The notes: generated from the sequence alone by a model not told the origin. A DNA stretch of 64,000 bases from Paramesorhizobium salinisoli (GCF_003335045.1 NZ_QOZG01000004.1:310001-374000); one strand, 5' to 3'. Positions 35,465 through 46,274 are shown, numbered from the stretch's first letter. A program made the numbers and translations.

Positions 35465-36592
35465 TTATTTGCAGTTCTCGAAACCGGCTTTCAGCGCATC
35501 GTGATCGAGCTCGCGCCCGATGAAGACGAGGCGGCTCTCACGCTTTTCGCCGTCCTTCCAGGCGCGCTGGTGGTCGCCCTCGATGATCATATGGACACCC
35601 TGCACGACGTAGCGCTCCTCATCGTCCTTGAAGGCGATGATGCCCTTGAGGCGCAAGATGTTCGGACCCTGCTCCTGCGTGATCTTCTGGATCCAGGGGA
35701 AAAACTTTCCCGGATCGACTTCGCCCGAGCGCAGCGACACGGAAGTGACGGTCACATCATGGATCGGCGAAGCATGGTCGTGATGATGGTGGTGATCATG
35801 CGCATGATGGTCATGATCGTGGTGATGATGATCATGGTCATGATGATGGTGATCATGATCGCAGCCGGGCCCGCAGACATGATCGGGATGATCATGATCG
35901 AGAAAATGCGGATCATTTTCCAGCGCGCGCTTCAGATCGAAGGCGCCGCGATCGAGAACCTTGTCGAGCGTGATGTTGGCCCGCTCTGTACGGTAAATGA
36001 CCGCATAAGGGTTAATGGCGCGGATCGCCGCCTCGACATCGGCCAATTCCTCTGGCGTCACGAGATCGGTCTTGTTGAGGAGAACCACATCGGCGAAGGC
36101 GATCTGGTCTTCCGCCTCGCGGCTGTCCTTCAGGCGCAGCGGCAGGTGCTTGGCATCGACAAGGGTGACGACGGCGTCCAGCACGGTCTTGGCGCGAACA
36201 TCGTCATCCATGAAAAAGGTCTGGGCGACGGGCACCGGATCGGCAAGGCCAGTCGTTTCCACGATGATCGCATCGAAACGGCCGGGGCGGCGCATCAGGC
36301 CCTCGACGACGCGGATCAAATCGCCGCGCACCGTGCAGCAGATGCAGCCATTGTTCATCTCGTAGATTTCTTCGTCCGACTCGACGATCAAATCATTGTC
36401 GATGCCGATCTCGCCGAATTCATTGACGATCACCGCATAGCGCTTGCCATGGTTCTCAGTCAGGATGCGGTTCAGGAGCGTCGTCTTGCCGGAACCGAGA
36501 TAGCCGGTCAGGACGGTGACGGGGATCTGGGGAACAGCCTGCTTGGAGGCGTCGGGGGCGGATGCTGCTGCGGTTGCTTGCGCTTGGCTCAT
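35465..36592 (-). CDS. COG0523/CobW-family metal chaperone GTPase with His-rich region
   Basis: A 375-residue G3E GTPase. Walker [10 protein letters not shown] is at about 30-38, the metal site CICC at 83-86, the switch/Walker B region at [11 protein letters not shown], and the base-specificity motif NKTDL follows. Residues of about 230-275 form an extreme His/Asp region with repeated HDH and HHDH units, which binds zinc or cobalt ions. The C-terminal CobW_C domain includes [20 protein letters not shown]. Such proteins (ZagA/YjiA type) deliver Zn(II) to client enzymes under limitation. No cobalamin gene is nearby, so the zinc role is preferred to CobW of B12 synthesis. Confidence 0.92.
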   Translation of the reverse strand: MSQAQATAAASAPDASKQAVPQIPVTVLTGYLGSGKTTLLNRILTENHGKRYAVIVNEFGEIGIDNDLIVESDEEIYEMNNGCICCTVRGDLIRVVEGLMRRPGRFDAIIVETTGLADPVPVAQTFFMDDDVRAKTVLDAVVTLVDAKHLPLRLKDSREAEDQIAFADVVLLNKTDLVTPEELADVEAAIRAINPYAVIYRTERANITLDKVLDRGAFDLKRALENDPHFLDHDHPDHVCGPGCDHDHHHHDHDHHHHDHDHHAHDHHHHHDHASPIHDVTVTSVSLRSGEVDPGKFFPWIQKITQEQGPNILRLKGIIAFKDDEERYVVQGVHMIIEGDHQRAWKDGEKRESRLVFIGRELDHDALKAGFENCK

Positions 36593-36663
36593 TATCGTGC
36601 CTCATGAATTTGCTGAAGCCAGCATATAAGTGATTGCGCGCGGCAATGCTACCGCCGCTGATA

Positions 36664-37410
36664 TCAATTCGCTGCGAGACGGCTGGGATCGAAGCGGTCG
36701 ATGTCTTCGAGGAGTTCTATGAAACCTTTGACCGCATGGGCGATCAGCTTTTCGCCTGTTGCGGCGCTGGCGCGGGCGGCATTACCCGCCACGCCATCCG
36801 GGTTGAGATCGCGTATTTTCCAGCCGAAGGCGTGCGGGCCATAAGCGCGGAGATGGCGGAAATCCCTGGCGAAACCGCTCTGTGCATTAGGGAAATTGCG
36901 CGCTTTTTCCATGGCGACCCGATCTGGCCTGAGCGCCAGCATCACCGATGTCTCGATGAAGCCGCCATGGATGTCGAGGGCCTTTTCCTCCGGTGAGATC
37001 AGGTCTTCGGGCAGGCCGAAGCGCGTCCAGCTCGTGGTAACAACGAGCATGCCGAGGCGGACGCGCAATTCGGTTGCGACGACAGTCATCAGTGGAGAAT
37101 TGCCGCCATGGGCGTTGAAAAGCACAAACTTTCTGACACCTGCGGCATGGAGGTTTTCGCCGATGCCTATCCAGCGGTTTACGGCTTCGGCAAATGTCAG
37201 CGTCATGGTGCCTGGTACATCCATGTGCTCGATGGAATAACCGACCGGTTCGGCTGGCAGGAATTGGACATCGAGGCTGGGGGGCAGGGCAGCCGCGGTT
37301 TGCGCAGCAATGCCATCGGCGATGATGGTATCCGTCTCGAAAGGCAGGTGCGGCCCATGCTGCTCATGGGCGCCGAGCGGCAGGACAACGATGGTTTTGC
37401 TGTCAGTCAT
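36664..37410 (-). CDS. Creatininase-family amidohydrolase
   Basis: A 248-residue protein beginning MTDSKTIVVLPLGAHEQHGP. Metal ligands typical of creatininase are visible: Glu16, His18 and Asp27, His in VLFNAHGGN, and Glu in DIHGGFIETS. The family also includes enzymes acting in riboflavin/F420 and mycofactocin pathways and imidazolone or formamide hydrolases, so the exact substrate is open. It begins one base after the stop of an 8-oxoguanine-deaminase-like gene, so a purine or imide degradation route is suggested. The open frame extends upstream to 37482, but the ATG at 37410 matches the family start. Confidence 0.85.
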   Translation of the reverse strand: MTDSKTIVVLPLGAHEQHGPHLPFETDTIIADGIAAQTAAALPPSLDVQFLPAEPVGYSIEHMDVPGTMTLTFAEAVNRWIGIGENLHAAGVRKFVLFNAHGGNSPLMTVVATELRVRLGMLVVTTSWTRFGLPEDLISPEEKALDIHGGFIETSVMLALRPDRVAMEKARNFPNAQSGFARDFRHLRAYGPHAFGWKIRDLNPDGVAGNAARASAATGEKLIAHAVKGFIELLEDIDRFDPSRLAAN

Positions 37411-37411
37411 C

Positions 37412-38749
37412 TCACGCAGCCTCCGCAAAGAGCTTCGCAATCGCGCCGTGCTCGTGGCGAAGCTTGGCCACGTCGATGCCAACCGGGATTCCGTCCTCGA
37501 CCGTCCATCTGCCCTTGATCATCACGCGGTCGGCACGATGCGCGCCGCACAATACGAGGGCGGCCAGAGGATCGCCCGCGCCGGAAAAGCGCAATTCGTC
37601 GAGGGTGAAGAGCGCGAGATCGGCCTGCATGCCGATGGCGATCCGACCGATGTCGCTGCGCCCGAGGCAACTGGCCGAGCCTTCCGTCGCCCAGCGCAGG
37701 ACATCGTGATGGGTAACGGCCGCGGCGCCGTAGCGCAGCCGGTTGAGCAGCAGCGCCTGGCGCACCCCTTCCATCATGTTGGAATTGTCGTTGGAAGCGG
37801 AGCCGTCGACGCCCAGCCCGACGGTGACACCGGCAGCTTCCAGCTCCAGCGTCCTGCATTGGCCGGAGGCGAGCAGCATGTTCGATGCCGGACAATGGGC
37901 GACGCCGACGCCGGCGTTCCCCAAGCGCTGCATCTCGCCATCGTCGAAATGGATGCCATGCGCCAGCCAGACATTGTCCGAGAGCCAGCCGACATCTTCG
38001 AGATAGTCGACGGGACGGCAGCCGAATGTGGCGCGGCAGAACGCATCTTCATCGTTGGTTTCTGAGAGGTGGGTGTGCAGCCGGCAGCCGCAGCGCTTGG
38101 CGAGTTCCGCCGTTCCTGCCATCAGTTCCTTCGTGACTGAGAAAGGTGAGCAGGGGGCAAGCGCTACCTGAAGCATCGCCCCTTCCGACTGGTCATGATA
38201 TCTGGCTATCACGCGCTCGCAATCGGCAAGAATCGTGTCGGCATCCTGCACGACACTGTCAGGCGGCAGGCCGCCATCCTTGATGGAAAGGTTCATAGAT
38301 CCACGATTGAGCGTCATGCGCATGCCCAGCGCAAGCGCTTCCTCCGCCTGGATGTCGAGCGCATGTTCAAGCCCGCGCGGAAAGACATATTGATGGTCGG
38401 AAGCGGTGGTGCAGCCCGACATCATCAGCTCTGTCAAAGCGAGGCGCGTGGCAAGCCGGAGTGCTTCCGGCGTCAGCCCGGCCCAAATGGGATAGAGCGC
38501 CTTCAGCCAGGGAAAAAGCTCCTTGTTGATGGCCGCGGGGTTGGCGCGGGTCAGCGTCTGGTAGAAATGATGATGCGTGTTGATGAGACCGGGAAGTACG
38601 ACATGGCGGCTCGCATCGAAGATCCCGTCATGATTTTCAGGCCTGCCGCCGCTCGGGACCAACTCGGTGATCCTGCCATCCTCGACGACGATGCCGCCGC
38701 GGGCCGACTGCGCCATGATGGCGAGAGGATCACGTATCCAGAGCCGCAT
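37412..38749 (-). CDS. Amidohydrolase, 8-oxoguanine deaminase-like
   Basis: A 445-residue TRZ/ATZ-type amidohydrolase. Metal ligands: LINTHHHFYQTL (near 57-60), HTHLSETNDE, LAHGIHFDDGEM, and the Asp in GLGVDGSASND. These motifs and the overall length match 8-oxoguanine deaminase, which converts 8-oxoguanine to urate; related enzymes act on atrazine derivatives or S-adenosylhomocysteine. It precedes a creatininase-like gene. The product of 8-oxoguanine deamination, urate, would feed purine catabolism, but no uricase is in the window. Confidence 0.8.
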   Translation of the reverse strand: MRLWIRDPLAIMAQSARGGIVVEDGRITELVPSGGRPENHDGIFDASRHVVLPGLINTHHHFYQTLTRANPAAINKELFPWLKALYPIWAGLTPEALRLATRLALTELMMSGCTTASDHQYVFPRGLEHALDIQAEEALALGMRMTLNRGSMNLSIKDGGLPPDSVVQDADTILADCERVIARYHDQSEGAMLQVALAPCSPFSVTKELMAGTAELAKRCGCRLHTHLSETNDEDAFCRATFGCRPVDYLEDVGWLSDNVWLAHGIHFDDGEMQRLGNAGVGVAHCPASNMLLASGQCRTLELEAAGVTVGLGVDGSASNDNSNMMEGVRQALLLNRLRYGAAAVTHHDVLRWATEGSASCLGRSDIGRIAIGMQADLALFTLDELRFSGAGDPLAALVLCGAHRADRVMIKGRWTVEDGIPVGIDVAKLRHEHGAIAKLFAEAA

Positions 38750-38913
38750 GTTATTCTCCTGTCACATTCCTAAGCCAGCGTAGCGAAGCGTGGATCGGGC
38801 GGCAAGGACCAAGGACGGGCCGCCATCGTCCGGAGGAAATGTTTGCCGTGAGGGGAAAGCCGGCTTATAATCGCCAAGGCACATTTTCTGGAAGCCGGCT
38901 ATAGGGAGTTCGC

Positions 38914-39402
38914 ATGACCAAGGAACGGAAACCGGTCCTCCTGTACCGGCTGCAATCGGCTGCAAGGCTGGGGCGTACCTCGCTTGCGACGCGGCTTCTC
39001 GAGCATGGGCTCTACGCCGGGCAGGATGCCATCATGTTGCAGTTGGCTGACGAGGACGGGCTGCCGCCAGGTATCTTGGCGCAGCGCCTGGGTGTGCGTC
39101 CTCCAACCGTTACCAAGACGATAGCCCGTCTTCAATCGCAGGGCTTCGTCACCAAACAGGCTTCCGAGAAGGACCAGCGGCAGTCGCATGTCTTCCTCAC
39201 GGAGAGCGGCCGCGATATCATCAAGACGATCGAAAAATCCATACGCAAGACGGAAAAGGACGCCCTGCGCGGGCTCGACAAGAAAGAGCGCAAGGCGCTT
39301 CTGAAATTGCTTAACCGGCTTGAAGTCAATCTCTCGGCGCGGGGACTCACCCGGCCATCCGATATTGCCGACGAGGCGGTGGATGAAGAATTTGTCGATT
39401 AA
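38914..39402 (+). CDS. MarR-family regulator
   Basis: A 162-residue winged-helix protein: LAQRLGVRPPTVTKTIARLQSQGFV (HTH, about 58-82) and wing KQASEKDQRQSHVFLTESG are diagnostic of MarR. The C-terminal helix is rich in Lys/Arg/Glu and ends acidic (ADEAVDEEFVD). It is divergent from the amidohydrolase operon, with 164 bases between, so it may regulate it, or it may act elsewhere. Ligand unknown. Confidence 0.88.
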   Translation: MTKERKPVLLYRLQSAARLGRTSLATRLLEHGLYAGQDAIMLQLADEDGLPPGILAQRLGVRPPTVTKTIARLQSQGFVTKQASEKDQRQSHVFLTESGRDIIKTIEKSIRKTEKDALRGLDKKERKALLKLLNRLEVNLSARGLTRPSDIADEAVDEEFVD

Positions 39403-39493
39403 GATCTGGAGCGATCCGGCAGGCTGGTTCTCGTAACAGCAAAAAACCTTTCCAATCGGCGATCAGGGTGGCATAAAACCCGCATAATAATTC

Positions 39494-39517
39494 AATCGAT
39501 TTGTTGCTGAATCGGTT
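39494..39517. promoter_or_regulatory. Imperfect inverted repeat upstream of lacI-family gene
   Basis: AATCGATT-8 bases-AATCGGTT, with seven of eight positions symmetric, just upstream of the LacI-type start. It could be an autoregulatory operator. Position and partial symmetry are the only support. Confidence 0.3.
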
Positions 39518-39525
39518 CAGGAAGG

Positions 39526-40560
39526 GTGCGGGACGGCGCTTTGGCCCAGAAGATCAAGCTTTCGACCATAGCGGATGCGCTCGGTGTTTCTACCGCGACA
39601 GTTTCGCTGGCGTTGCGCGACAGCCCGCTGGTGGCTGACCAGACCCGTGACAAGATCAAGGAACATGCTCGCGCCATCGGCTATATCTACAATCGCCGTG
39701 CGGCGAGCCTGAGGACATCGCGCTCGGGCATTGTCGGTGTCGTGGTGCATGACATCATGAATCCGTTCTTCGCCGAAATCCTGAGGTCGATCGAATCGGA
39801 GCTCGACCGGTCGCGCCAGACTTTCATCCTGTCGAACCACTACGATCAGCTGGAAAAGCAGCGCACCTTTATCGACACGCTCCTGCAACTGGGCGCCGAC
39901 GGCGTGATCATGTCGCCGGCGATCGGCACGCCTGCCGCCGATATCCAGCTTGCCGAGGATAACGGGCTTCCGGTGGTGCTGATCGCGCGGACCGTCGAGG
40001 ATGCCAACGTTCCGGTATTTCGCGGTGACGATTCCTACGGCATCGGACTTGCCACCAATCACCTGATCTCGCTCGGGCACACGCGGATCGCCATGATAGG
40101 CGGCACCGACCAGACCTCGACCGGCCGCGACCGATACCATGGTTATGTCATGGCAATGGAAAAGGCCGGGCTGCCCGTCAGTCCGGAATGGCGCATTCCC
40201 GGGCCGCGCACCAAGCAGGGCGGCTTCGAGGTTGCGCCGCAATTCCTCGCGCTGATCGACAAGCCGACGGCCGCCGTCTGCTGGAACGACCTGACGGCTA
40301 TCGGACTGATGAACGGGATCGCGCGGGCAGGGCTTGTGCCGGGCGAGGATATCTCCGTTACCGGATATGACGATCTCGAGGAAGCGGCGATCGCCACGCC
40401 AGCGCTGACGACGGTCTGGAACGGCCAGCGCGAGGTGGGCTTGCGGGCGGCGCGCGCGCTGCTCGACCAGTTGAACGGCGTTGGCGCTCCGCCACGCCAG
40501 GAACTCATCAAGCCGGAGCTGCGCATCCGGCAATCGACGGCCAAGCCGAAGAACCGGTAA
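39526..40560 (+). CDS. LacI-family transcriptional regulator
   Basis: About 344 residues. The HTH at about residues 12-33 (KLSTIADALGVSTATVSLALRD) and hinge RRAASLRTSRSGIVGVVVHDI are followed by a periplasmic-binding-like effector domain; VLIARTVEDANVPVFRGDD and VTGYDDLEEAAIATPALTTV are typical. The start is uncertain: a GTG at 39526 or TTG at 39541, as no ATG precedes the HTH. The next gene, 35 bases downstream on the same strand, encodes a D-2-hydroxyacid dehydrogenase and may be co-transcribed. Confidence 0.9.
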   Translation: MRDGALAQKIKLSTIADALGVSTATVSLALRDSPLVADQTRDKIKEHARAIGYIYNRRAASLRTSRSGIVGVVVHDIMNPFFAEILRSIESELDRSRQTFILSNHYDQLEKQRTFIDTLLQLGADGVIMSPAIGTPAADIQLAEDNGLPVVLIARTVEDANVPVFRGDDSYGIGLATNHLISLGHTRIAMIGGTDQTSTGRDRYHGYVMAMEKAGLPVSPEWRIPGPRTKQGGFEVAPQFLALIDKPTAAVCWNDLTAIGLMNGIARAGLVPGEDISVTGYDDLEEAAIATPALTTVWNGQREVGLRAARALLDQLNGVGAPPRQELIKPELRIRQSTAKPKNR

Positions 40561-40595
40561 GCCAAAAAGCGAAATCAGCGAGGGATCGAACAAAC

Positions 40596-41570
40596 ATGAC
40601 CGGAACGCACGACACGACCGTCCTTGTGGTCGGGCCACTCCACCCGCACGCCGCCGAGCGCTTGGGCAAGGCGTTCAGGATCGAGACGCTGGACAAGGGC
40701 GATCCGGCGCTCGTCACGCCGGAGCTTGCGGCGCGCGTACGCGGCGTTGCGGCCAATGCCGTAATAGATGGCCCGTTCATCGACGCCCTGCCTAATCTGG
40801 AGATCATCGCCAATTTCGGCGTCGGCTACGACAAGGTGGATGCGGTTCATGCGGAGTCCGCCAGCGTCATGGTCACCAACACGCCCGATGTGCTGACCGA
40901 AGAGGTTGCAGACACGGCCGTCGGCCTGCTGCTCGATACGGTCCGGGAACTGCCACAGGCGCAGGCGTGGCTGCGGGCCGGAAAATGGGCGAGCCAGGGC
41001 AATTATCCGCTGACAAAGCTGTCGCTGCGGGGGCGCCGCGCCGGCATTTTCGGGCTGGGACGAATCGGCAAGGCCGTCGGTCGCCGGATTGAAGCGTTCG
41101 GCCTTCCCATTGCCTACTACAACCGCAACAAGGCCGATGGCGTGGCCTATGATTATTATCCGAGTCTTTTGGCTTTAGCTGAGGCCGTCGATACGCTCAT
41201 CGTGATCGCGCCGGGCGGGGCTGGGACGGAAAAAGCCATCAATGCGGAGGTGTTGCGGGCGCTTGGACCCGATGGCGTCCTCATCAATATAGGGCGGGGC
41301 AGCGTCGTCGATGAGGACGCGCTGATCGAGGCGCTCGGCAATGGCACGATCGCCGCCGCCGGCCTCGATGTCTTTGCCGATGAGCCGCATGTGCCGCAGG
41401 CACTGATCGACCTGCCGAACGCCACGCTCCTGCCGCATGTCGGCTCCGCCTCGCAGGCAACCCGGCAAGCCATGGCCGACCTCGTGGTGGACAATCTCAT
41501 AGGCTGGTTCCGGGATGGCGCTCCCCTGACACCGGTTCCGGAGACGATAAACGTCAAGAGCCGTATATGA
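40596..41570 (+). CDS. D-2-hydroxyacid dehydrogenase (glyoxylate/hydroxypyruvate reductase-like)
   Basis: A 324-residue NAD(P)-dependent dehydrogenase. The Rossmann motif GLGRIGKAVG follows SLRGRRAGIF near residue 152. Catalytic residues are Arg in INIGRGSVVDE, Glu in DVFADEPHVP and His in LLPHVGSAS, all present. The family acts on glyoxylate, hydroxypyruvate or 2-ketogluconate-type acids; the Arg/Asn in YYNRNKADG after the second strand suggests NADP preference. Linkage to a LacI regulator suggests a sugar-acid role. Confidence 0.9.
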   Translation: MTGTHDTTVLVVGPLHPHAAERLGKAFRIETLDKGDPALVTPELAARVRGVAANAVIDGPFIDALPNLEIIANFGVGYDKVDAVHAESASVMVTNTPDVLTEEVADTAVGLLLDTVRELPQAQAWLRAGKWASQGNYPLTKLSLRGRRAGIFGLGRIGKAVGRRIEAFGLPIAYYNRNKADGVAYDYYPSLLALAEAVDTLIVIAPGGAGTEKAINAEVLRALGPDGVLINIGRGSVVDEDALIEALGNGTIAAAGLDVFADEPHVPQALIDLPNATLLPHVGSASQATRQAMADLVVDNLIGWFRDGAPLTPVPETINVKSRI

Positions 41571-41665
41571 GCAATTCTTAACGCAGCCTTTACCACGTCT
41601 GTTTACCATCTCCTGCAAAGGCGCCGTTCCTTCTGGTGCGGCGATAGCAAGAATGGGTAAAAACA

Positions 41666-42139
41666 ATGGTGTATCGCAATGTTGTATTGGGCGGCCTGGT
41701 CATCGGGTTTCTCTGTGCCGGCTTTGCTCAATCAGGGTTGTTTTCTGCACGCGAGGATGCCGCCGAGACAGGCATCGATTTCCTGACAACCGCGTCGATT
41801 GCGCCGCTTGAGGCGCAGCGGGCATCGCTCAACCCAGAAACGTTCGTGCTCGCCTCGGCTGGTGAGGAAAGAATTTGCCTCGCCCATGCGGAAAAACGCG
41901 CTGCCGGTCAAAGCGGCGCGCTCAATGTCGAAGCGGATTGTCTTGCGGTCTATCCCCGACTCCTGCAAGCGGTGGTGTGGCAGCGCCATGATGACGGCAG
42001 CATCGTTTTCCACGACCGGCAGGGCCGCGCGGTGATAGAGTTCGCAGAGGGCGACGGCCTGCAATATGAGTCGATCGAACCCGGCGAGGTGCTGGTATCG
42101 ATGTCGGCGCTCGGCGTCGGCGACAAGGCAGTGAATTAG
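41666..42139 (+). CDS. Exported protein with possible AprI/Inh-like domain
   Basis: A 157-residue protein. The N-terminus RNVVLGGLVIGFLCAGFAQSGLF is a signal peptide or membrane anchor. The C-terminal half has two Cys separated by about 22 residues, then YPRLLQAVVWQRHDDGSIVFHD and RAVIEFAEGD, a pattern that resembles the beta-barrel protease-inhibitor (AprI/Inh) domain found in rhizobial and Brucella outer-membrane lipoproteins. I rate that resemblance as weak. There is no lipobox. It ends 3 bases before the convergent amidotransferase gene. Confidence 0.65.
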   Translation: MVYRNVVLGGLVIGFLCAGFAQSGLFSAREDAAETGIDFLTTASIAPLEAQRASLNPETFVLASAGEERICLAHAEKRAAGQSGALNVEADCLAVYPRLLQAVVWQRHDDGSIVFHDRQGRAVIEFAEGDGLQYESIEPGEVLVSMSALGVGDKAVN

Positions 42140-42142
42140 CTT

Positions 42143-42922
42143 CTATTCGGCGGCAGCCAGAAGGCCGCGGGCGATCTTGTGCGCGCGCACCGCGTCACCG
42201 AAAGCGGCGAAGATCTTGCGCGAAGGGCTGTCGGTGCGAACCCAATATTCCGGGTGCCACTGGACGCCGACGGCAAAGCCCTTGGCATCCCCAACCGACA
42301 CGGCTTCAATGGTGCCGTCCTCCGCCATCGCCTCGATCTTGAGGCGCGGCGCGGGCTTGTCGATTGCCTGGCGATGCACGGAATTTACCTGGACGCTATC
42401 TGCTTCCATGATGGATGCAAGGCACGAGCCCGGCTTTATGCGCACGGGATGGCGGATGGCGAAGCGTTCGGCCTGGCTGTCCGACTGTGGCGCGCGATGG
42501 TCGAGGCGGTCGGCTAGATCCTGGATTTCGGTAGCCAGCGTGCCACCGAGCGCGACATTGAGTTCCTGAATGCCGCGGCAAATGGCGAGGAGCGGAACGC
42601 CGCGATCAATGGCACGGCGGATGAGCGGCAGCGAGGTTGCATCACGCGCAGGGTCGAACGGCTCATGCGCTTGGGTCGGCTCCACGCCGTAGAGCGAAGG
42701 GTGCACATTTGATTTCGATCCGGTCACCAGCACGCCATCGACCGCTTCCAGAATGTTATCCAGGTCGAGCGCATCGCCGAAACATGGCACCATCAGCGGC
42801 GTGACCGCTGCGCCTTCGACCGCAGCTATAAGATATTGCTCTGGTGCGGCGTGCCAGGTGTAGTTTTCGAAGGTACGCACATCCGATGTGACGGCAATGA
42901 GAGGTTTTGATGGGTTCGACAT
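42143..42922 (-). CDS. Class I glutamine-amidotransferase-like gamma-glutamyl hydrolase (PuuD-like)
   Basis: A 259-residue peptidase C26-type protein. Nucleophilic Cys115 lies in LLAICRGIQELN, and the catalytic His/Glu pair in VGVQWHPEYW near 225. The N-terminal LIAVTSDVRTFENYTWHAAPEQYL matches the PuuD/gamma-glutamyl-GABA hydrolase branch. PuuD cleaves gamma-glutamyl-GABA in putrescine degradation; no other puu gene is in the window, so the in vivo substrate is uncertain. The start at 42922 is the first ATG of the conserved part. Confidence 0.85.
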   Translation of the reverse strand: MSNPSKPLIAVTSDVRTFENYTWHAAPEQYLIAAVEGAAVTPLMVPCFGDALDLDNILEAVDGVLVTGSKSNVHPSLYGVEPTQAHEPFDPARDATSLPLIRRAIDRGVPLLAICRGIQELNVALGGTLATEIQDLADRLDHRAPQSDSQAERFAIRHPVRIKPGSCLASIMEADSVQVNSVHRQAIDKPAPRLKIEAMAEDGTIEAVSVGDAKGFAVGVQWHPEYWVRTDSPSRKIFAAFGDAVRAHKIARGLLAAAE

Positions 42923-43046
42923 GACCAGCTTTTCCGAAATCTGCGAAGGCAGACCATTTTCCTGTTCTTAACTTAAGCTGCCAGCCGGTTTTTTCCAATG
43001 GGCTCCGTCGCGCGCCGGAGAGAAGCCGTTTAGCACGAAAGTATGA

Positions 43047-44282
<1,236 letters not shown>

Positions 44283-44491
44283 GGTAATACAACTGTATAG
44301 AGCGATCCCTGTTCTGTTGAGTGTGGGGTCTCTCTATTCTTTATTTACATGAAAGGCGCATTGATCCACATCGGCTTGGCGCCTAAGCGCCTGTAGCCGG
44401 ACAAGAGATCGAGACGGCTTCTGCGGTCGGAGAAGGCGTCACCTGCTTGGTTCGGTTCATCATTGCTTATGATGATTTGCGTGATTTGGAT

Positions 44492-44532
44492 AAAAAAAGC
44501 CCCGATGTGGTTTCGCATCGGGGCTTTTTTTA
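44492..44532. terminator. Bidirectional terminator between convergent TRAP genes
   Basis: Hairpin AGCCCCGATG/CATCGGGGCT with an 8-base loop, preceded by an A-run and followed by a T-run, so it terminates in both directions. It ends 9 bases before the DctM stop and lies 210 bases after the DctP stop; the sequence between the DctP gene and the hairpin shows no gene. Confidence 0.92.
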
Positions 44533-44540
44533 TACCTATT

Positions 44541-46274
44541 TTAATCGAACTGCGGTGGCTGGTTCAAATCCGGCTGTGCGGGAGTGGCAGGTTGCAACGG
44601 ATCGGACGGCTGAGCATCGGGCGCGCCGAGGGGCGGCAGGCCAAGCCCACCTCCGTCGAGGCTGGGCATTTCCGGCATCTGAAGCTCGATCGAATTCGGA
44701 TCTATCACCGGGCCCTTGTAATGCATGACCATCTGCGGAAACATGATGGTAAGCGTGACCATGATGATCTGAATGACGACGAAGGGCACGGCTCCCCAAT
44801 AAATCTGGCTTGTCTTGACCGGCTCGATCCGCTTGCCGGTGATCTTGTCCAGATAGGGTACCCTGGCCGCAACCGACCTGAGATAGAACAGGGCGAACCC
44901 GAAGGGCGGGTGCATGAAACTCGTCTGCATATTGATGCCGAGCAACACGCCGAACCAGATGAGATCGATGCCCAGCTTGTCAGCCACCGGCGCCAGAAGC
45001 GGCACGATGATGAAGGCGAGCTCGAAGAAGTCGAGGAAGAACGCCAGGATGAAGACGAGAATGTTGACCGCAATGAGGAAACCAACTTCGCCGCCAGGCA
45101 GCGATATAAGGAGATGCTCGACCCAGAGATGGCCGTTGACGCCGTAGAACGTCAGCGAAAAGACGCGTGCGCCGAGCAGAATGAACATAACGAAGGCGGA
45201 AAGCCTGGTCGTCGAGGCCAGCGCCTGGTTCATGACGGTCATGTTGAGACGGCCCTTCGATGCGGCCATCAACAGCGCGCCCACCGCACCCATGGCGCCG
45301 CCCTCGGTCGGTGTGGCGATGCCGAGGAAGATCGTGCCGAGAACGAGGAAGATCAGCGCCAGCGGCGGGATCAGCACGATAATCACCTGCTGCGCAAGCC
45401 GCGACATCAGATTAAGTCCCGCCTTCCTGTCGATCAGCGTGGCCACATAAATGGCTGCGATGCCGATGGTCGCGGCCCAGACACCGGCATTGGCGATATC
45501 GCGCGCGGTGAGCAGGGCATAGGCGGCGTAGATGATTGCGCCTGTCACGGCGAACGCCGCCAGAAGCGATGTGATGCCTGTTCCGAGCGTGCGCGCCTCC
45601 TTTGGCAGGGCGGGCATCGATTTGCGAAAGAACACCGACATCAGAAGTACATAGCCGAGATAGAGCCCGGTGAGCACCATGCCCGGGATGAGCGCGCCGC
45701 GATACATGTCACCGACCGAACGACCGAGCTGGTCGGCCAGGATGATCAGCACGAGCGAGGGCGGTATGATCTGGGCCAACGTGCCCGATGCGGCGATGAC
45801 CCCGGTGGCCACGCGCCGGTCATAGCCGTAGCGCAGCATGATCGGCAGCGAGATCAGTCCCATGGCGATGACCGAGGCGGCGACGACGCCCGTCGTGGCG
45901 GCCAAAAGTGCGCCGACGATGATCACCGCATAGGCGAGCCCGCCGCGGACAGGGCCGAACAATTGCCCCACGGTGTCGAGCAGATCCTCTGCCATGCCGG
46001 AGCGTTCGAGGATAATGCCCATGAAGGTGAAGAAGGGAATGGCCAATAGCGTGTCATTGGACATCGTTCCCCAGAACCGCTCAGGCAAGGCGTAGAGCAG
46101 CGGCCATGACAGCGTAATCGAGCCGTTTGAAAACGGGGCGAGTTCGACGCCGATCAAGAAAAAGAGCAGCCCGTTGGCGGCGAGCGCGAAGGCGACGGGA
46201 TAGCCGATCAGAAGAAAGATCACCAGAAAGGCGAACATGATCGGCGCGAGGTTCTGCGCAATGAACTCAATCAT
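44541..46274 (-). CDS. TRAP transporter large permease (DctM)
   Basis: A 577-residue polytopic membrane protein of the DctM family with about 12 or more helices (FLVIFLLIGYPVAFALAANG, FTFMGIILERSGMAEDLLDT, AASVIAMGLISLPIMLRYGY). A C-terminal Pro/Gln-rich cytoplasmic tail of about 50 residues follows the last helix, longer than usual. The ATG at 46274 overlaps the DctQ stop by 8 bases. It carries the sodium-coupled transport channel for the solute bound by the DctP. Confidence 0.93.
   Translation of the reverse strand: MIEFIAQNLAPIMFAFLVIFLLIGYPVAFALAANGLLFFLIGVELAPFSNGSITLSWPLLYALPERFWGTMSNDTLLAIPFFTFMGIILERSGMAEDLLDTVGQLFGPVRGGLAYAVIIVGALLAATTGVVAASVIAMGLISLPIMLRYGYDRRVATGVIAASGTLAQIIPPSLVLIILADQLGRSVGDMYRGALIPGMVLTGLYLGYVLLMSVFFRKSMPALPKEARTLGTGITSLLAAFAVTGAIIYAAYALLTARDIANAGVWAATIGIAAIYVATLIDRKAGLNLMSRLAQQVIIVLIPPLALIFLVLGTIFLGIATPTEGGAMGAVGALLMAASKGRLNMTVMNQALASTTRLSAFVMFILLGARVFSLTFYGVNGHLWVEHLLISLPGGEVGFLIAVNILVFILAFFLDFFELAFIIVPLLAPVADKLGIDLIWFGVLLGINMQTSFMHPPFGFALFYLRSVAARVPYLDKITGKRIEPVKTSQIYWGAVPFVVIQIIMVTLTIMFPQMVMHYKGPVIDPNSIELQMPEMPSLDGGGLGLPPLGAPDAQPSDPLQPATPAQPDLNQPPQFD

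Noticed and set aside
35760-35880. Repeated CATGATGATG-like units that look like a tandem repeat
   Set aside because: They encode the His/Asp-rich metal-binding stretch of the COG0523 GTPase in the opposite strand and keep the reading frame, so this is coding and not a repeat element.
44463-46049. 528-residue plus-strand frame opposite dctM
   Set aside because: Antisense shadow; the minus strand encodes a clear TRAP permease over the same bases.
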